The translations under genes were made by a program, and so were the position numbers. Below the pieces are notes generated by a model that was not told the DNA's origin, searched no databases, and was given only the letters and a program-made list of their open reading frames with translations. This document shows positions 12,150 through 23,404 of a stretch of 64,000 nt of DNA, in pieces. Source of the stretch: Liriodendron chinense. Its lineage: Eukaryota > Streptophyta > Magnoliopsida > Magnoliales > Magnoliaceae. The stretch's first letter is position 1, and each line of letters begins with the position of its first letter. The stretch lies in NCBI GenBank assembly GCA_003013855.2, contig ML058372.1:1612001-1676000 (forward strand), given 5' to 3'.

Positions 12150-12360
12150 GCTCGTTCGAGTTTTCACTACAGCCGGCCTTTTCCCGTCATTTTTGCTCGT
12201 GGCGCCCTTTCGGGTTTTCACCACGTCCCGGGTGTTTGATCTTGCCTGTCCCTTGGCAGCTATGCTGCTTTTACCCTCGGCGCCCTTTCGGGTTTTCACC
12301 AAGCCCGCTGTATGCCCACTGTTTTTACTCGGAGCGCCCTTTCGGGTTTTGACTCCGCTC
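12150..12360 (-). repeat. GAAAACCCGAAAGGGCGC repeats downstream of Tat pol
   Basis: On the minus strand the 18-mer GAAAACCCGAAAGGGCGC recurs at about 12202-12219, 12280-12297 and, with one change, 12333-12350. A decayed copy sits near 12155. Spacing is 55-80 bp. The motif CCCGAAAGGG is itself dyad-symmetric. It lies in the Tat 3' UTR after integrase. Confidence 0.75.
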
Positions 12361-12802
12361 TCTTTGTTTAGGCACACATTTTTTTTCTTTTTTTTTTCTT
12401 TTTCTGGATTTTTTTTTTATAACTGCGGCGGCTAGAGGTTGGGAATCCGTCGTCGCCGACCGATGGCAGTCTTTCAGCCCTTATCTTAAGTTACGATGAT
12501 AGAGCTGTCGGTCTTAGCTACCGACCTTTCTGAGATGGGTGGATGGATGATTGTGTTTCTTCTTAGGTTGATTTTTCTCGAGTGCCTTGTTTTGGCCTCC
12601 CATTTTCTTTCTCTTTTCTCCCTTTTCTTTGTATTCCTTTTTTTTTGTATTCTTTATTTTTTTCTCTCTTTTTTCCTTTGAATCCCCTTATTTGAAACAC
12701 TTGTTGGTGGAAGGAAACGATTTCTCAGAGGTTTTAGCTTTGTCCTCTTGACTTCAGCTCTATTAATGTAACTCTTGATAAAGTCAGAATGACTTACCCG
12801 TG
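12361..12802. other. No gene seen; poly-T and pyrimidine tracts
   Basis: T-rich runs (12369-12420, about 12598-12680) and otherwise featureless sequence between the repeat and the integrase end. Probably Tat 3' UTR. Confidence 0.4.
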
Positions 12803-14023
12803 AAAGATTTTCACTTTGTCGGCGTTGATTGGCTCAGGAAGATCCACCCCTCTCATGCTAGTGAGTCAAAGGCCGCCTCCGGGAAGTACTTCTCTGATGA
12901 TCAGCGGTCTGTCCCACGAAGGTTTGAACTTTTCTCTGGGATTAGGAAGGTACGATGATAGGATCTTCTTCATGACCATGTCGCCCACCTTGAAGCTTCT
13001 TTTTCAGACTCTCTTGTTGTAAGCCAGAGCGATCCTTTTCTGATAGCACTGTGAATGACTTAGCGCACGCATGCGCTTCTCACCTGTTAGCTGCAACTGA
13101 TCGAATCTTGCTCGTTGCCATTTTCCTTCTTCAATTCCTCTTTCCAGTAACACCCATAGTGAAGGTATTTCCACCTCGACTGGTAGAACTGCTTCCATTC
13201 CATAAGTAAGCTCGAAAGGAGTAACGCCCGTAGCAGATCGTACAGACGTTCGATAGGCCCAAAGTGCATATGGGAGCGTATCTGACCAATCTCGATAGGT
13301 CTCGACCATCTTCTCGAGTATCCTGACGATTGTCTTGTTTGCGGCTTCTAACCCACCATTCATCTGAGGATGGTAGGGGCTTGATCGATGATGTTGAATC
13401 TTGAATTTGCTGAGGAAGTCATCCATCTTCTTGTTGACAAATGGGGTACCATTATTTGTGATGATAGCATTGGGGATTCCATACTGGCATATGATGTTGT
13501 TCTTCATGAATTTGATCACCTGGGATGCTGCAATCGTGGTGTAGGAGGTTGCTTCTACCCACTTGGTGAAGTAGTCGACTGCCACAAGTATATACTCATG
13601 ACCGTTTGATGCTTTGGGACTAATCTTCCCAATAATGTCGAGTCCCCACATAGAGAAGGGCCAAGGAGTCGTCAGGTTGTACAGTTCTGATGAGGGGGCA
13701 TGAATTTGATTTGCATGCTCCTGACACTTGAAGCATTTTCTGACGTGTTGGCAGCAGTCTGTCTCCATGGTGAGCCAATAGTAGCCGAGTTATAGGATCT
13801 TTTTTACCATCATATGCCCGTTCATGTGTGGGCCACAAATTCCTTCGTGTATTTCTTTCGTAATCTTTGCAGCTTCTGTTTCATCGATGCATTGAAGGAG
13901 AATGTGATTATAGGATCGCTTGTAAAGAACTTCGCCACTGATGGTGAACTAGCCAGCCAAACACTGGATGGTTCAGCGATCTGTTGCTGTTGCTGACTCC
14001 GGATACTCGTGGGTTTTCAGATA
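12803..14023 (-). pseudogene. Tat copy A integrase (broken)
   Basis: DNA integration enzyme of Tat copy A. The N-terminal zinc site is recognisable (GPHMNGHMM...CCQHVRKCFKCQ, His-His-Cys-Cys), at about 13825-13725. The core has WGLDIIGKI (first Asp). Where the second Asp is expected it reads IITNNGTPF, so that Asp is replaced by Asn. NGGLEAANKTI supplies the Glu. The C-terminal domain is cut by a stop at 13004 and continues in another frame to about 12803 (SWDRPLI-like). Stops also occur at about 13797 and in the 13839-14023 linker. Confidence 0.85.
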
Positions 14024-14566
14024 TTACTTGATGTCAGCATACCAGGGTTTGTTAGGGACAGTTTCGGCTTCTTCTATTTGTAGGCAGAAAGAAGGTTCAT
14101 CTTGAATTTCAACTGTGAGCTCCCATTCTGAAGCTCCTTTCGGGATCTCGAGCATTGATGCGAGTGTAGTGAGAGCATTTGCAAACTGATTATTAGCTCT
14201 GGGCATGTATGAGAAGGTGATTTCTTTGAATTCTTCAACCAGAATTTCAAGATACACATGATATGGTATCAACTTCTGGTCCTTGGTTTTCCATTCGCCA
14301 TTGGTCTGATTGATGATAAGCTGTGATTCTCCAAATACTCGTATCTTCTTAGCGCCCAAGATTATGGCTTCCCTTAAGCCAGCGATACATGCTTCGTACT
14401 CTACGATGTTGTTGGTGCACTCGAATGCTATGCGCCTTAAGATAGGAATAGGGACATTGTTTGGAGAGTAGAGGATCGTTCCAATACCACTCCCTTTAGA
14501 ATTCGCTGCGCCGTCAAAGAACAATGTCCACACATCTTTCTTCTTCTTTTCTTCACCTTCGATAAG
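14024..14566 (-). pseudogene. Second (archaeal-type) RNase H domain of Tat copy A
   Basis: The frame reads VWTLFFDGAANSKGSGIGTI, then NNIVEYEACIAGLREAIILG, then YMPRANNQFANALTTLAS. These are the Asp, Glu and Asp-region motifs of the additional RNase H found after the normal RNase H in Tat elements; here the last motif has NQFANAL where NxxADAL is usual, so its Asp is replaced by Asn. The frame enters from the E1 junction at 14566 (LIEGEEKKKK) and ends at a stop at 14024. It was once continuous with the RNase H ending at 30066. Confidence 0.85.
14562..14566. repeat. TSD of E1, left copy (ATAAG)
   Basis: ATAAG directly precedes the E1 LTR start TGTTCACTCC. The same five bases at 30066-30070 follow the right LTR end. 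Confidence 0.95.
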
Positions 14567-15819
14567 TGTTCACTCCCCAAGTGTAGGGTTGCGAAGTAGT
14601 AATAATTCGAAAAGACCGAGTATCGTTCCCACAGAGATTTATATATGGGTATCCTCAGAATTTGTCTAAAACAACAAGTAATTAAGATCCTATTAAGAGC
14701 TAAAACTAGAAAATAACAATTTGGGTTTAAACAATGAATGGTTAAGGTAATTTCAATCTAAAAAGGCACTAGAGCGCCAAGGATCCACTTTTGATAGGTT
14801 TCAATGCATCAACACAACTAGGTCTCTCATAACTCAATCGGAATCGAATTCATATCTCTATCCGATCGGAATATAGAGCGGTTAAATCAACAATTATCCA
14901 AAATAAGTGCTTATTCATTGATTTGATTCCCACAACCATGCTCAGGCCTTGGGCATACTCAATTGTATAGGTCAAGCCTCTTTCCAATCTAGTTGAGATT
15001 CATAATCATAGCTTTCATCAAATCCTGTCACTAGACCTGATTACAACTCATGATTAGAACTCTAATTAAATCAAAATCAATCAATAAACAACTTATCCCA
15101 GATTTTACAACAAAAGATAAGAACTTTAGTTGAATGAGTTCTCACATGAAAATCAGGCCATTGCATACAAGGCAATCAAAGCGTCTACCATGCCCGGAGT
15201 CGATGGTAGATCAATGAACTACACAAGCAGAAACAATGCTCAAAAGCTAAGATACTAAGTTAGGATCACTAAGAATCACATGAGCCCAGAGTCATCAAGA
15301 GATCAAAGTAGAAACCAAAATAGTACTTGATTCAAACTCACATTAACTAAAATTCATCAATTAAATCATAAAAAGGAAACCTAGGTTGCATTAATCCATC
15401 AAAAACGAATCAAAAGCTTCACCTCTTAGCCCTAGCTAAGAGGTTTTAGTTCATCTCTAACATCCTTGAACTAGAAGCCTCTAAAAACATAGAAAATAAC
15501 TAAAACAGGAAGAAAACTAGAAATCCGAAGTAGAATCCGTCTCCTGAGCAATCCCCACGTCCTAGCCCCTCTGGTATGAAGGGAAGACATCCTTTTATAT
15601 CTTGGAGGTGTCCTTTTCGCAAGAGAACTCCAGATTTCGCGTAAAGCTACGCACTTGTGCAGGAAAATTCGGGAATCCCGAAATAGAAATAGACTGTTTA
15701 CGCTGGCCAACCGGTCTGGACCGGTCGGACTTCACTTGCAACAGTCCAGGGAGCACAGCCGACTGGTCATGACCGGTCGGAGTGACTTTTCCATTGATCC
15801 AACAAACGTGGCCGACCGG
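14567..15819 (-). repeat. E1 3' LTR, outer part (interrupted by E2)
   Basis: It matches 28401 onward of the other E1 LTR. A degraded TATA (CCTTTTATAT, minus-strand ATATAAAAGG) is at 15591-15600, and the hairpin CCTCTTAGC...GCTAAGAGG at 15421-15444. Palindromes begin at about 15708. The LTR continues at 23405. Confidence 0.93.
15815..15819. repeat. TSD of E2, left copy (ACCGG)
   Basis: ACCGG precedes TGTTCGCTCG; the matching ACCGG is at 23400-23404. The target lies inside one of the GACCGGTC palindromes of the E1 LTR. Confidence 0.95.
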
Positions 15820-17265
15820 TGTTCGCTCGCCTCAAGTGTAAGGCTGCGATGTAGTAATAAAACTTGATAAGACCGAGGTCGATCCACAGGGAAATAGAAA
15901 CAACTTCCAAAGCACTCCAGTAACTCAGTTTTTGGAAGAAAATCAGATTCAATTGAGTGTTTAATTAAAACAACAACTTAATGAAAAATTAGGGATATAA
16001 AGTACTAAGGCATTCAAGGATCCACTTGTAGCAATCCTATGTCAATTCAGTTAATCCAAGTAGAGAACACAACTAGATTTGAAGTCCTATCTCTCATCTA
16101 GTTGGAAAATAAAGCATTCACACACATTCAATCCAAATCAAGTTGAACTTCCAAGTTCTAGCCCATACAATCAATGTAGAATTCAAATCCATAGCCTGCG
16201 GAGTAACAGCCATGCCTATGGACTATGGCCTGCTCAAGGATTACTATAATTCGAATCTAAACCAGCATTATATGATAATCTCAGAGAATTGCAAGGAATT
16301 CATGTCCGGAGCACATGAACTCTCATAAAACATCTCAAACTACCACTTTTAGAACTGAAACATGAAAGAAAAATCAACTTGAATTTAAATTACTTGATTT
16401 AAACTGAATCCAACATAGAATTTACTACAAGCTTCACCTCTCAGCCTTAGCTGCGAGGTTCTAGCCGAGCATAGTCATGCTATAACTAAAAACTCTGAAT
16501 AAAAGCATAAAAAATAGAAAACCAGAAGTGGAGAGTTGCAGACGCTCCACGCTCGCTTCCTCTCTCCAAAACCACGTTCCTTCCCCTCTAAGATGCCCTA
16601 GGAAGAGTCCCTAGGTGTCCTTTTATAGCAAGAACCCTCCCTTGCGTCAAAATCTGCGAAAGGTTACGCAGTGCGCAGCGTTTTTCGGAGTCCAGATTTA
16701 GAAAGGACTCTAGTTACGCAGAGCCGACCGGTCATGACCGGTCGGACTGGGCTTTTACACATTTCAGGGAGCACAGCCGACCGGTCATGACCGGTCGGAC
16801 TGCTCTGTCCATTGATCCAGCAAGTGTAGCCGACTGGTCATGACCAGTCAGACCAAATTGAGCTTGTTCCAGCGTATACAGCCGACCGGTCATGACCGGT
16901 CAGACCAAACTGTCCATCTTCCAGTGTGCATGGCCGACCGATCAAGACTGGTCGGACTGTCTTCAATGTGAACAGCCTTCATGGCCGACCGATCAAGACC
17001 GGTCGGCCTTCTTCAACTTGATTCTTCTTCTCTTCTTTTTCTCCTTTTTCTTCTTCTCTCTCTTCTCCTTGCTTTCTTCTTTCTTTGGTCTTCTTTCATC
17101 CTTCATCCAAAAGCTATAAAAGAGTTCTTTTGGTCCCCAATTGGATGAAGTCCGCTCTCATTCCTATAATCACAAAACATGTGTTAGGTGGGCCTTTAAA
17201 TCATGAAAATCATGCAAACCATGTCATGTAATAGGCAATGCAATGTATAAATTGGAGGTTCAACA
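15820..17265 (-). repeat. E2 3' LTR
   Basis: 1446 bp, TGTT...CAACA read on the plus strand. TATA (CCTTTTATAG) at 16619-16628; hairpin at 16436-16459; six palindrome units at 16723-17008; pyrimidine-rich run at 17020-17100. It carries more C-to-T/G-to-A changes inside the palindromes than the right LTR. Confidence 0.95.
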
Positions 17266-17277
17266 CACCCCCCAACC
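17266..17277 (-). promoter_or_regulatory. E2 polypurine tract at the 3' LTR
   Basis: Minus-strand GGTTGGGGGGTG abuts the LTR start, where plus-strand DNA priming is expected. Confidence 0.85.
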
Positions 17278-18424
17278 AGCTTTTTGCTAGTCTCGAGCAA
17301 AACATGCGTGAAACAATTTCAAACCTCCAAACCCAACTCTCCTTTAGAACCCATGATTCTATCCATTCCAAGGTGTATAAGTATAAAATTTGGAAAAATT
17401 AAATGATAAAAGCTGAAACCTTGGACTCTCAAAACATAAAAGGTGTCTACATGAAATTCCCGCTGACTGATTGATAAATAGAAGAACTCGAACAAATTCA
17501 ACCTAATGTGCATAGTGAAAGTTCATCTCATGAGTTCCTGGGATCATCTTCTTCATAGATTAAGTAAACCATGGATTTTAAGGTGCACAGAGCAACAACA
17601 AGCCTATGAAAGGAATTTGCCTTACCGTCCTTCCGACGGCTTTCACACTACATCCCATTTCCGGCTTTGGTTACGGTTCGACCATCCCCCGGTTGGTAAT
17701 AGGTAGCCCTTTTCGAAATTTTCCACCATTTTTTTCTTTCCTTCCCGATTTCATCATTTCTTTCCTTTTTCTTTTAAATTAGATAGGATTTTTAGAAATC
17801 CATATCTTCTGTTATTTTCCCATGGACAAGGATGGACAAAATACCTCGGCTTGGCTACTCAACACCTTTAAATCAAAGTCTAGCTAATCCACAAATCACA
17901 TAAACCTGTCAACTCATGAAAATCGTGTAATGTGAACTTGGTGTAATGGTGTTCAAATTTTCTATCAATCACATCAATAGGGGAGCTAACATATGAAACC
18001 CTTATGTTGAGAGAAATTCAAGACCTACAACATCACACATTTCGTATCTCCTCTTCTTATACTCATAGCATCTCAAATGTATAGAAACAAGATTTTCTAA
18101 AAGAGTTTGGAGATGTTAGAAAATCGAAAAAAATTTGCGCATATGAAGCTCGAAATGTTGCAATCTGCTAGATGAAGGATCTCATCTCACCCCCCAACCA
18201 AATCTTGCATTGTCCTCAATGTAAAAGATATTCAAGTAGCATGAACATGAGAGCAATGATAAAATATGAGAGAGTGAGAATCAATAGTACCTGGGAGAGC
18301 GATCATGGAAGTCTGCAACTCCCATAACTAAATCTTACTAAAACAGTAAAACAAAATAAACTAAACCTAATCTACGGAAAGCAGTAAAGATAACTAACCT
18401 GTCCTTGTAAAAAGAGGATCTCCC
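17278..18424 (-). other. E2 3' UTR with conserved block, hairpin and second polypurine motif
   Basis: A block at about 17598-17705 is conserved in E1, E3, E4 and, weaker, E5; on the minus strand it includes the hairpin CCGTCGGAAGGACGG. A second GGTTGGGGGGTG is at 18188-18199, 922 bp from the LTR-adjacent one, next to a TACATTGAGGACAATG-type hairpin (about 18204-18223). The short open frame at 17506-17706 runs antisense through the conserved block and is not called. Confidence 0.7.
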
Positions 18425-19273
18425 TCAGACTAGGAGATCGATTATCATTATATCATCCAAAAGCACAAAGTTGAGCAGGATCATCAAGTGGTGTAGCAAA
18501 TTTTTCAATAGAACTAACCACCATCCTGCTTTGGAAAATACCTTGGTGACATTGATCATTCTACCCCATTGAAAATCCAGCTGAAAAATTTTAGTGGGTT
18601 CAGAATTGTCACATGTACTGGGAAAGGAGAATTGCATTGGTTGGAAATCATTGAATATGGATCTCCTTTCCTTCTTGTCTGGGCGAAAATTATTCAAGTA
18701 TGGATCATCCCAGAAGTTTTCTTCGGTTTGAACAAACCAAAGAGATGTGGAGACTTGTATTTCTTTTTCACAAGTCGATATGATCTTTACAAAATCAGAT
18801 TTCACCGGTGCTACCACAATTGATTTTTCAGTTTGGCACTTTGTGGAAGGAAGCTTTTTGGGCACCGGAGGGGTCTCCTTCAAAGCATGCACGATATCCT
18901 GAATCATGGGATCATCCCAATCTTCAAAATACGCTAAACACTCCTCTAGAGTATAGGAGACTTCATCGGAGGAAGTTTTCAGATTTGGACCCTTTATGTT
19001 TTCCTCCTTCACAGAATTTTGTGTAGGTTGGAGTGGGTCCTTAACCTCTACACTTTCACAAATTGGCCTCTCTGTAGGCAAGTCAAGCACCAATTCTTCC
19101 AAATCCTGCACAACAAATTTGTGTAAATCAGAAATTGGTGACTTGTCGAATGAATTTTCAGAAGTTAACACTTCCAAGGTCTTAATAAAATGAAATTTAG
19201 ATTCATCCTTAGAATGTGTCAAACATGTCCCCAAACTTTCAGGTAGATCATGTTGGAAAAAACCCCCCATCAT
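18425..19273 (-). CDS. E2 novel C-terminal tail downstream of protease
   Basis: Unrecognised protein segment of 282 codons, one frame step from the protease frame (a frameshift at a C6/A6 run near 19260). It starts in the usual protease-RT linker (TLEECLAYFEDWDDPMIQDI, acidic), where E4 proceeds to RT. Instead it has IQVSTSLWFVQTEENFWDDP and FQLDFQWGRM, and ends in a hydrophobic stretch (WLVLLKNLLHHLMILLNF) before the 3' UTR. The WDDPY, FxW and hydrophobic motifs match the E1 tail. No catalytic motif is visible; function unknown. Confidence 0.6.
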   Translation of the reverse strand: MMGGFFQHDLPESLGTCLTHSKDESKFHFIKTLEVLTSENSFDKSPISDLHKFVVQDLEELVLDLPTERPICESVEVKDPLQPTQNSVKEENIKGPNLKTSSDEVSYTLEECLAYFEDWDDPMIQDIVHALKETPPVPKKLPSTKCQTEKSIVVAPVKSDFVKIISTCEKEIQVSTSLWFVQTEENFWDDPYLNNFRPDKKERRSIFNDFQPMQFSFPSTCDNSEPTKIFQLDFQWGRMINVTKVFSKAGWWLVLLKNLLHHLMILLNFVLLDDIMIIDLLV

Positions 19274-20393
19274 CCATGGATTCTATCATGTTTACCTCGT
19301 GGGGACCATCATTGTCGTCCCAATCCTCAAAGGGATCAAAGCTAACAACATCTAGAGGATCAAAATTCTGCCTTAAAGCGAACTCCTCTTCCACGATTGA
19401 ATCAATCATATCAACCTCGTGGACATCATCATCATCCCTATGCCTCTTGCCCAAGTGAAACACATTCACCTCTAAAGTCATGTTTCCAAAGGATAGTTGC
19501 ATCACCCCATTCCGGCAATTGATGATTGCGTTTGATGTGGTAAGGAATGGTCGGCCTAATATTACCGGTATTTGGGTGCTAGCATCCAAAACCGGTTGTG
19601 TGTCCAAGACTATAAAATCTACCGGGTAGTAGAATTTGTCAACTTGGACTAGAACATCCTCAACTATCCCCCTCGGTACACGGATAGATCTATCAGCGAG
19701 TTGCAACGTGGTTTTGGTGGGTTTTAATTCACCAAGACCCAATTGCTCATATACCGAGTATGGGATCAAGTTCACACTCGCCCCCAAATCTAACAAGGCA
19801 CGCTTAATCCGGTAGTCTCCAATGATACATGAGACGGTGGGACTACCAGGATCTTTGAATTTTGGGGGGGTCTTTTGAGTGAGGATGGCACTCACTTGCT
19901 CAGTTAAGAAGGCCTTTTGCTGCACATTATATTTGCATTTTGTTGTGCATAGGTCTTTTAGAAACTTGGCATAAGAGGGAATTTGTTTGATGGCATCCAG
20001 CAAAGGGATATTAATCTTGACTTGTCTGAAAATCTCTAGAATATCATGAGAATTTGGAAGAGATTTTGGGGCAACCAATCTCGAAGGGAATGGTGCTACG
20101 GGCTTGTAAATGCGTTCCGGTTGTTGTGGGGCTAAGTTAGATCCATCTTCATCCTCAGAATTTACCGGATCATTAGGCTCATCGGCCTTCACCGAAATAG
20201 TTTTGTCAATTTGTTTACCACTTCTAAGGGTGGTGATGGATTTAGCTTGCTCCATGTTTTGGTTGGAAGGATTAGGGATGCTCACTTCATGTACTTGCTT
20301 TGGATTGGGTTGAGGTTGGGCCGAAAAGGTCCCTTCCCTAGCATTCAAGCGTCCCTTAATCTCATCAACCGAGACTTTAAGCTCTTGGAACAT
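19248..20393 (-). CDS. E2 Gag C-terminus and aspartic protease
   Basis: 381 codons. The Gag end (coiled, charged, ITTLRSGKQIDKT) leads to a pepsin-like retroviral-type protease with ALLDLGASVNLIPYSVYEQL (catalytic DLGA) and IPVILGRPFLTTSNAIINCR (flap-side region and ILGRPF motif). It would mature Gag inside virus-like particles. A stop near 20420 separates it from upstream Gag. It is very close to the same region of E4. Confidence 0.85.
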   Translation of the reverse strand: MFQELKVSVDEIKGRLNAREGTFSAQPQPNPKQVHEVSIPNPSNQNMEQAKSITTLRSGKQIDKTISVKADEPNDPVNSEDEDGSNLAPQQPERIYKPVAPFPSRLVAPKSLPNSHDILEIFRQVKINIPLLDAIKQIPSYAKFLKDLCTTKCKYNVQQKAFLTEQVSAILTQKTPPKFKDPGSPTVSCIIGDYRIKRALLDLGASVNLIPYSVYEQLGLGELKPTKTTLQLADRSIRVPRGIVEDVLVQVDKFYYPVDFIVLDTQPVLDASTQIPVILGRPFLTTSNAIINCRNGVMQLSFGNMTLEVNVFHLGKRHRDDDDVHEVDMIDSIVEEEFALRQNFDPLDVVSFDPFEDWDDNDGPHEVNMIESMDDGGFFPT

Positions 20394-20420
20394 TTGCTGG
20401 TTCGATTGATTTATTTGCGC

Positions 20421-21717
20421 TTACCCTTGCATAAACGCTTTCAAGGTATCCTCCCATGAGAATTGAGGTGGGGCCATATTTTGCATGGGTGGCCCTCTTT
20501 GGGAGTTGGTGGGATTGCCCGTAGGATCATTCTTCCAACTGAAATTTGGGTGGTTCTTCCAACTCTCATTGTACGTATTACCTACCGGTCCATTGAAGGG
20601 CCGTTGATAACCATATGTGGCATTGGCTGTCTCATGTAGCACTTCCTGAAACACAGGAATTGTGGGACAATCTTGCGTAGCGTGTAAGTCGGTGATGCAG
20701 ATCCCACATATGGTTTCAACAGCTTCTTTGGACTTGGAAACTCCACTTTTACTAAGTTCCATGGCCTCAACCTTCCTTGTGAGGTTGGCTATCCTTGCAT
20801 TCACATCCTCTTCCTCCTTAAGGACATAGATCCCTCCTTTCTCTTGAGTGGGCTTGGAGTTATTGGGTTTATCCGATGTATCCCAAGATTGGGCATTTTC
20901 AGCCAACATGTCTAAGTAATTCCAAGCCTCATCTGGATTTTTACTCATAAACTCGCCATTGCACATCATCTCCACAAATTGGCGCATGTTGGAACTTAAT
21001 CCATCATTAAAAAAATTTATAATTCGCCAGCTCTCATAGCCATGATGTGGGCAAGCAAGCAGGAGTTCCTTAAATCTTTCCCAACATTGAAAAAAAGATT
21101 CACTTTCTTTAGCCGAGAAATTCATTATAGCCCTTCGCAGGGGGTTCGTTTTATGAGCCGGGAAGAACTTTTTCAAGAATTCTCGGTTCATCTCAACCCA
21201 TGACCTAATCGAGTGTGGTCTAAGAGAGTGAAGCCAATCTTTGGCTCTTTCTTTCAAAGTGAAGGGAAAAAGTTTAAGTCTGATAGTATCCTCGGAAACA
21301 TTTAGGTAATGCAAGGTGGCCAACACTTCTTCAAATTCTTGCAAGTGTAAGTATGGGCGGTCAGAGTCTAGCCCATGGAACTTTGGTAAGAGTTGAATTA
21401 CACCCGGTTTTATGTCAAAATTTCCACCGTTTGCTGGTAGAACCACGCAAGAAGGTGTAATTGCTCGGGCAGGTTGTAGGTAGTCCCGTAGTGATCTCCT
21501 TGGAGGAACATTCTGTACCTCATTCTCTCCTACTCCTTCCTGATTTGCATTTGTAGTTGGAGTAGGGGGGAGGATTCCTTACAGGTGTTTGTTCCATACT
21601 CCCCAAACTTTCACAATGCTCTTGGTAATTCCGGACTTGTCTATGGACTGACAATGGTCCAACTAGACCACCTTCAGATTGGAGACGATTTGAGTGATTA
21701 CGTTCCCAACGGGACAT
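20421..21717 (-). pseudogene. E2 gag (broken)
   Basis: Athila-type Gag, the structural protein of the particle. It starts MSRWERNHSNRLQSEGG at 21717. The frame shifts in a G-run near 21570, shorter than the matching run in E4. The core resumes by 21446 (FHGLDSDRPYLHLQEFEEVL, SFFQCWERFKELLLACPHHG) with a zinc knuckle CGICITDLHATQDC (CX2CX4HX4C) near 20710. A nonsense codon near 20420 (TAA where E4 has CAA) ends it before the protease. Confidence 0.85.
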
Positions 21718-21929
21718 AAACCACTCAACCGAAAATAAAAACTAATCCTAACCTAGAAAACTGAAATCTGAAATTAATTTGAGAAAACTAAGTTAGAAAG
21801 GTATCACCTGATGCGCTTGAACTTAGAGAAGAATTCCTACAAAACAGAAAACTTTGTTAGTTCTAAAAAAAATCAGAAAAACCTATCTACTTCTACAGCC
21901 ACTGAACTATTTGAAAACCATTATCTAAG

Positions 21930-21947
21930 TCCCCGGCAGCGGCGCCA
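21930..21947 (-). promoter_or_regulatory. E2 primer-binding site (tRNA-Asp)
   Basis: Minus-strand TGGCGCCGCTGCCGGGGA lies 6 bp inside the 5' LTR and differs by one base from the E3/E4 site. Confidence 0.88.
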
Positions 21948-21953
21948 AAAACT

Positions 21954-23399
21954 TGTTCGCTCGCCTCAAGTGTAAGGCTGCAATGTAGTAATAAAACTCG
22001 GTAAGACTGAGGTCGATCCACAGGGAAATAGAAACAACTTCCAAAGCACTCCAGTAACTCAGTTTTTGGAAGAAAATCAGATTCAATTGAGTGTTTAATT
22101 AAAACAGCAACTTAATGAAAAATTAGGGATATAATGTACTAAGGCATTCAAGGATCCACTTGTAGCAATCCTATGTCAATTCAGTTAATCCAAGTAGAGA
22201 ACACAACTAGATTTGAAGTCCTATCTCTCATCTAGTTGGAAAATAAAGCATTCACACACATTCAATCCAAATCAAGTTGAACTTCCAAGTTCTAGCCCAT
22301 ACAATCAATGTAGAATTCAAATCCATAGCCTGCGGAGTAACAGCCATGCCTATGGACTATGGCCTGCTCAAGGATTACTATAATTCGAATCTAAACCAGC
22401 ATTATATGATAATCTCAGAGAATTGCAAGGAATTCATGTCCGGAGCACATGAACTCTCATAAAACATCTCAAACTACCACTTTTAGAACTGAAACATGAA
22501 AGAAAAATCAACTTGAATTTAAATTACTTGATTTAAACTGAATCCAACATAGAATTTACTACAAGCCTCACCTCTCAGCCTTAGCTGCGAGGTTCTAGCC
22601 GAGCATAGTCATGCTATAACTAAAAACTCTGAATAAAAGCATAAAAAATAGAAAACCAGAAGTGGAGAGTTGCAGACGCTCCACGCTCGCTTCCTCTCTC
22701 CAAAACCACGTTCCTTCCCCTCTAAGATGCCCTAGGAAGAGTCCCTAGGTGTCCTTTTATAGCAAGAACCCTCCCTTGCGTCGAAATCTGCGAAAGGTTA
22801 CGCAGTGCGCAGCGTTTTTCGGAGTCCAGATTTAGAAAGGACTCTAGTTATGCAGAGCCGACCGGTCATGACCGGTCGGACTGGGCTTTTACACATTCCA
22901 GGGAGCACAGCCGACCGGTCATGACCGGTCGGACTGCTCTGTCCATTGATCCAGTAAGTGCAGCCGACCGGTCATGACCAGTCGGACCAAATTGAGCTTG
23001 TTCCAGCGTATACAGCCGACCGGTCATGACCGGTCGGACCAAACTGTCCATCTTCCAGTGTGCATGGCCGACCGGTCAAGACCGGTCGGCTTGTCTTCAA
23101 TGTGAACAGCCTTCATGGCCGACCGGTCAAGACCGGTCGGCCTTCTTCAACTTGATTCTTCTTCTCTTCTTTTTCTCCTTTTTCTTCTTCTCTCTCTTCT
23201 CCTTGCTTTCTTCTTTCTTTGGTCTTCTTTCATCCTTCATCCAAAAGCTATAAAAGAGTTCTTTTGGTCCCCAATTGGATGAAGTCCGCTCTCATTCCTA
23301 TAATCACTAAACATGTGTTAGGTGGGCCTTTAAATCATGAAAATCATGCAAACCATGTCATGTAATAGGCAATGCAATGTATAAATTGGAGGTTCAACA
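21954..23399 (-). repeat. E2 5' LTR
   Basis: 1446 bp. TATA at 22753-22762 (minus-strand CTATAAAAGG); hairpin at 22570-22593; six palindrome units at 22858-23142. Better preserved than the other E2 LTR. Confidence 0.95.
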
Positions 23400-23404
23400 A
23401 CCGG
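23400..23404. repeat. TSD of E2, right copy (ACCGG)
   Basis: Follows the LTR end GGTTCAACA and restores the interrupted palindrome of E1. Confidence 0.95.

Larger units (their letters stand above)
15820..23399 (-). mobile_element. E2: non-autonomous Athila-like element (Gag-PR plus novel tail)
   Basis: The element is 7580 bp with two LTRs of exactly 1446 bp and perfect ACCGG duplications. Minus-strand order: 5' LTR (23399-21954), tRNA-Asp primer site, gag, protease, shared novel tail, 3' UTR, polypurine tract, 3' LTR (17265-15820). RT, RNase H and integrase are absent. LTRs and Gag closely resemble those of E4, which could supply enzymes in trans. Confidence 0.94.

Noticed and set aside
16143..16328. 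61-codon frame repeated at 22277-22462
   Set aside because: Identical because both are the same position in the two E2 LTRs; no independent coding evidence.
17506..17706. Small conserved open frame, also at 40900-41100
   Set aside because: It runs antisense through the conserved 3'-UTR block; related elements do not keep the frame.
20110..20459. Plus-strand frames in E2, also at 45624-45827
   Set aside because: Reverse-strand shadows of Gag.
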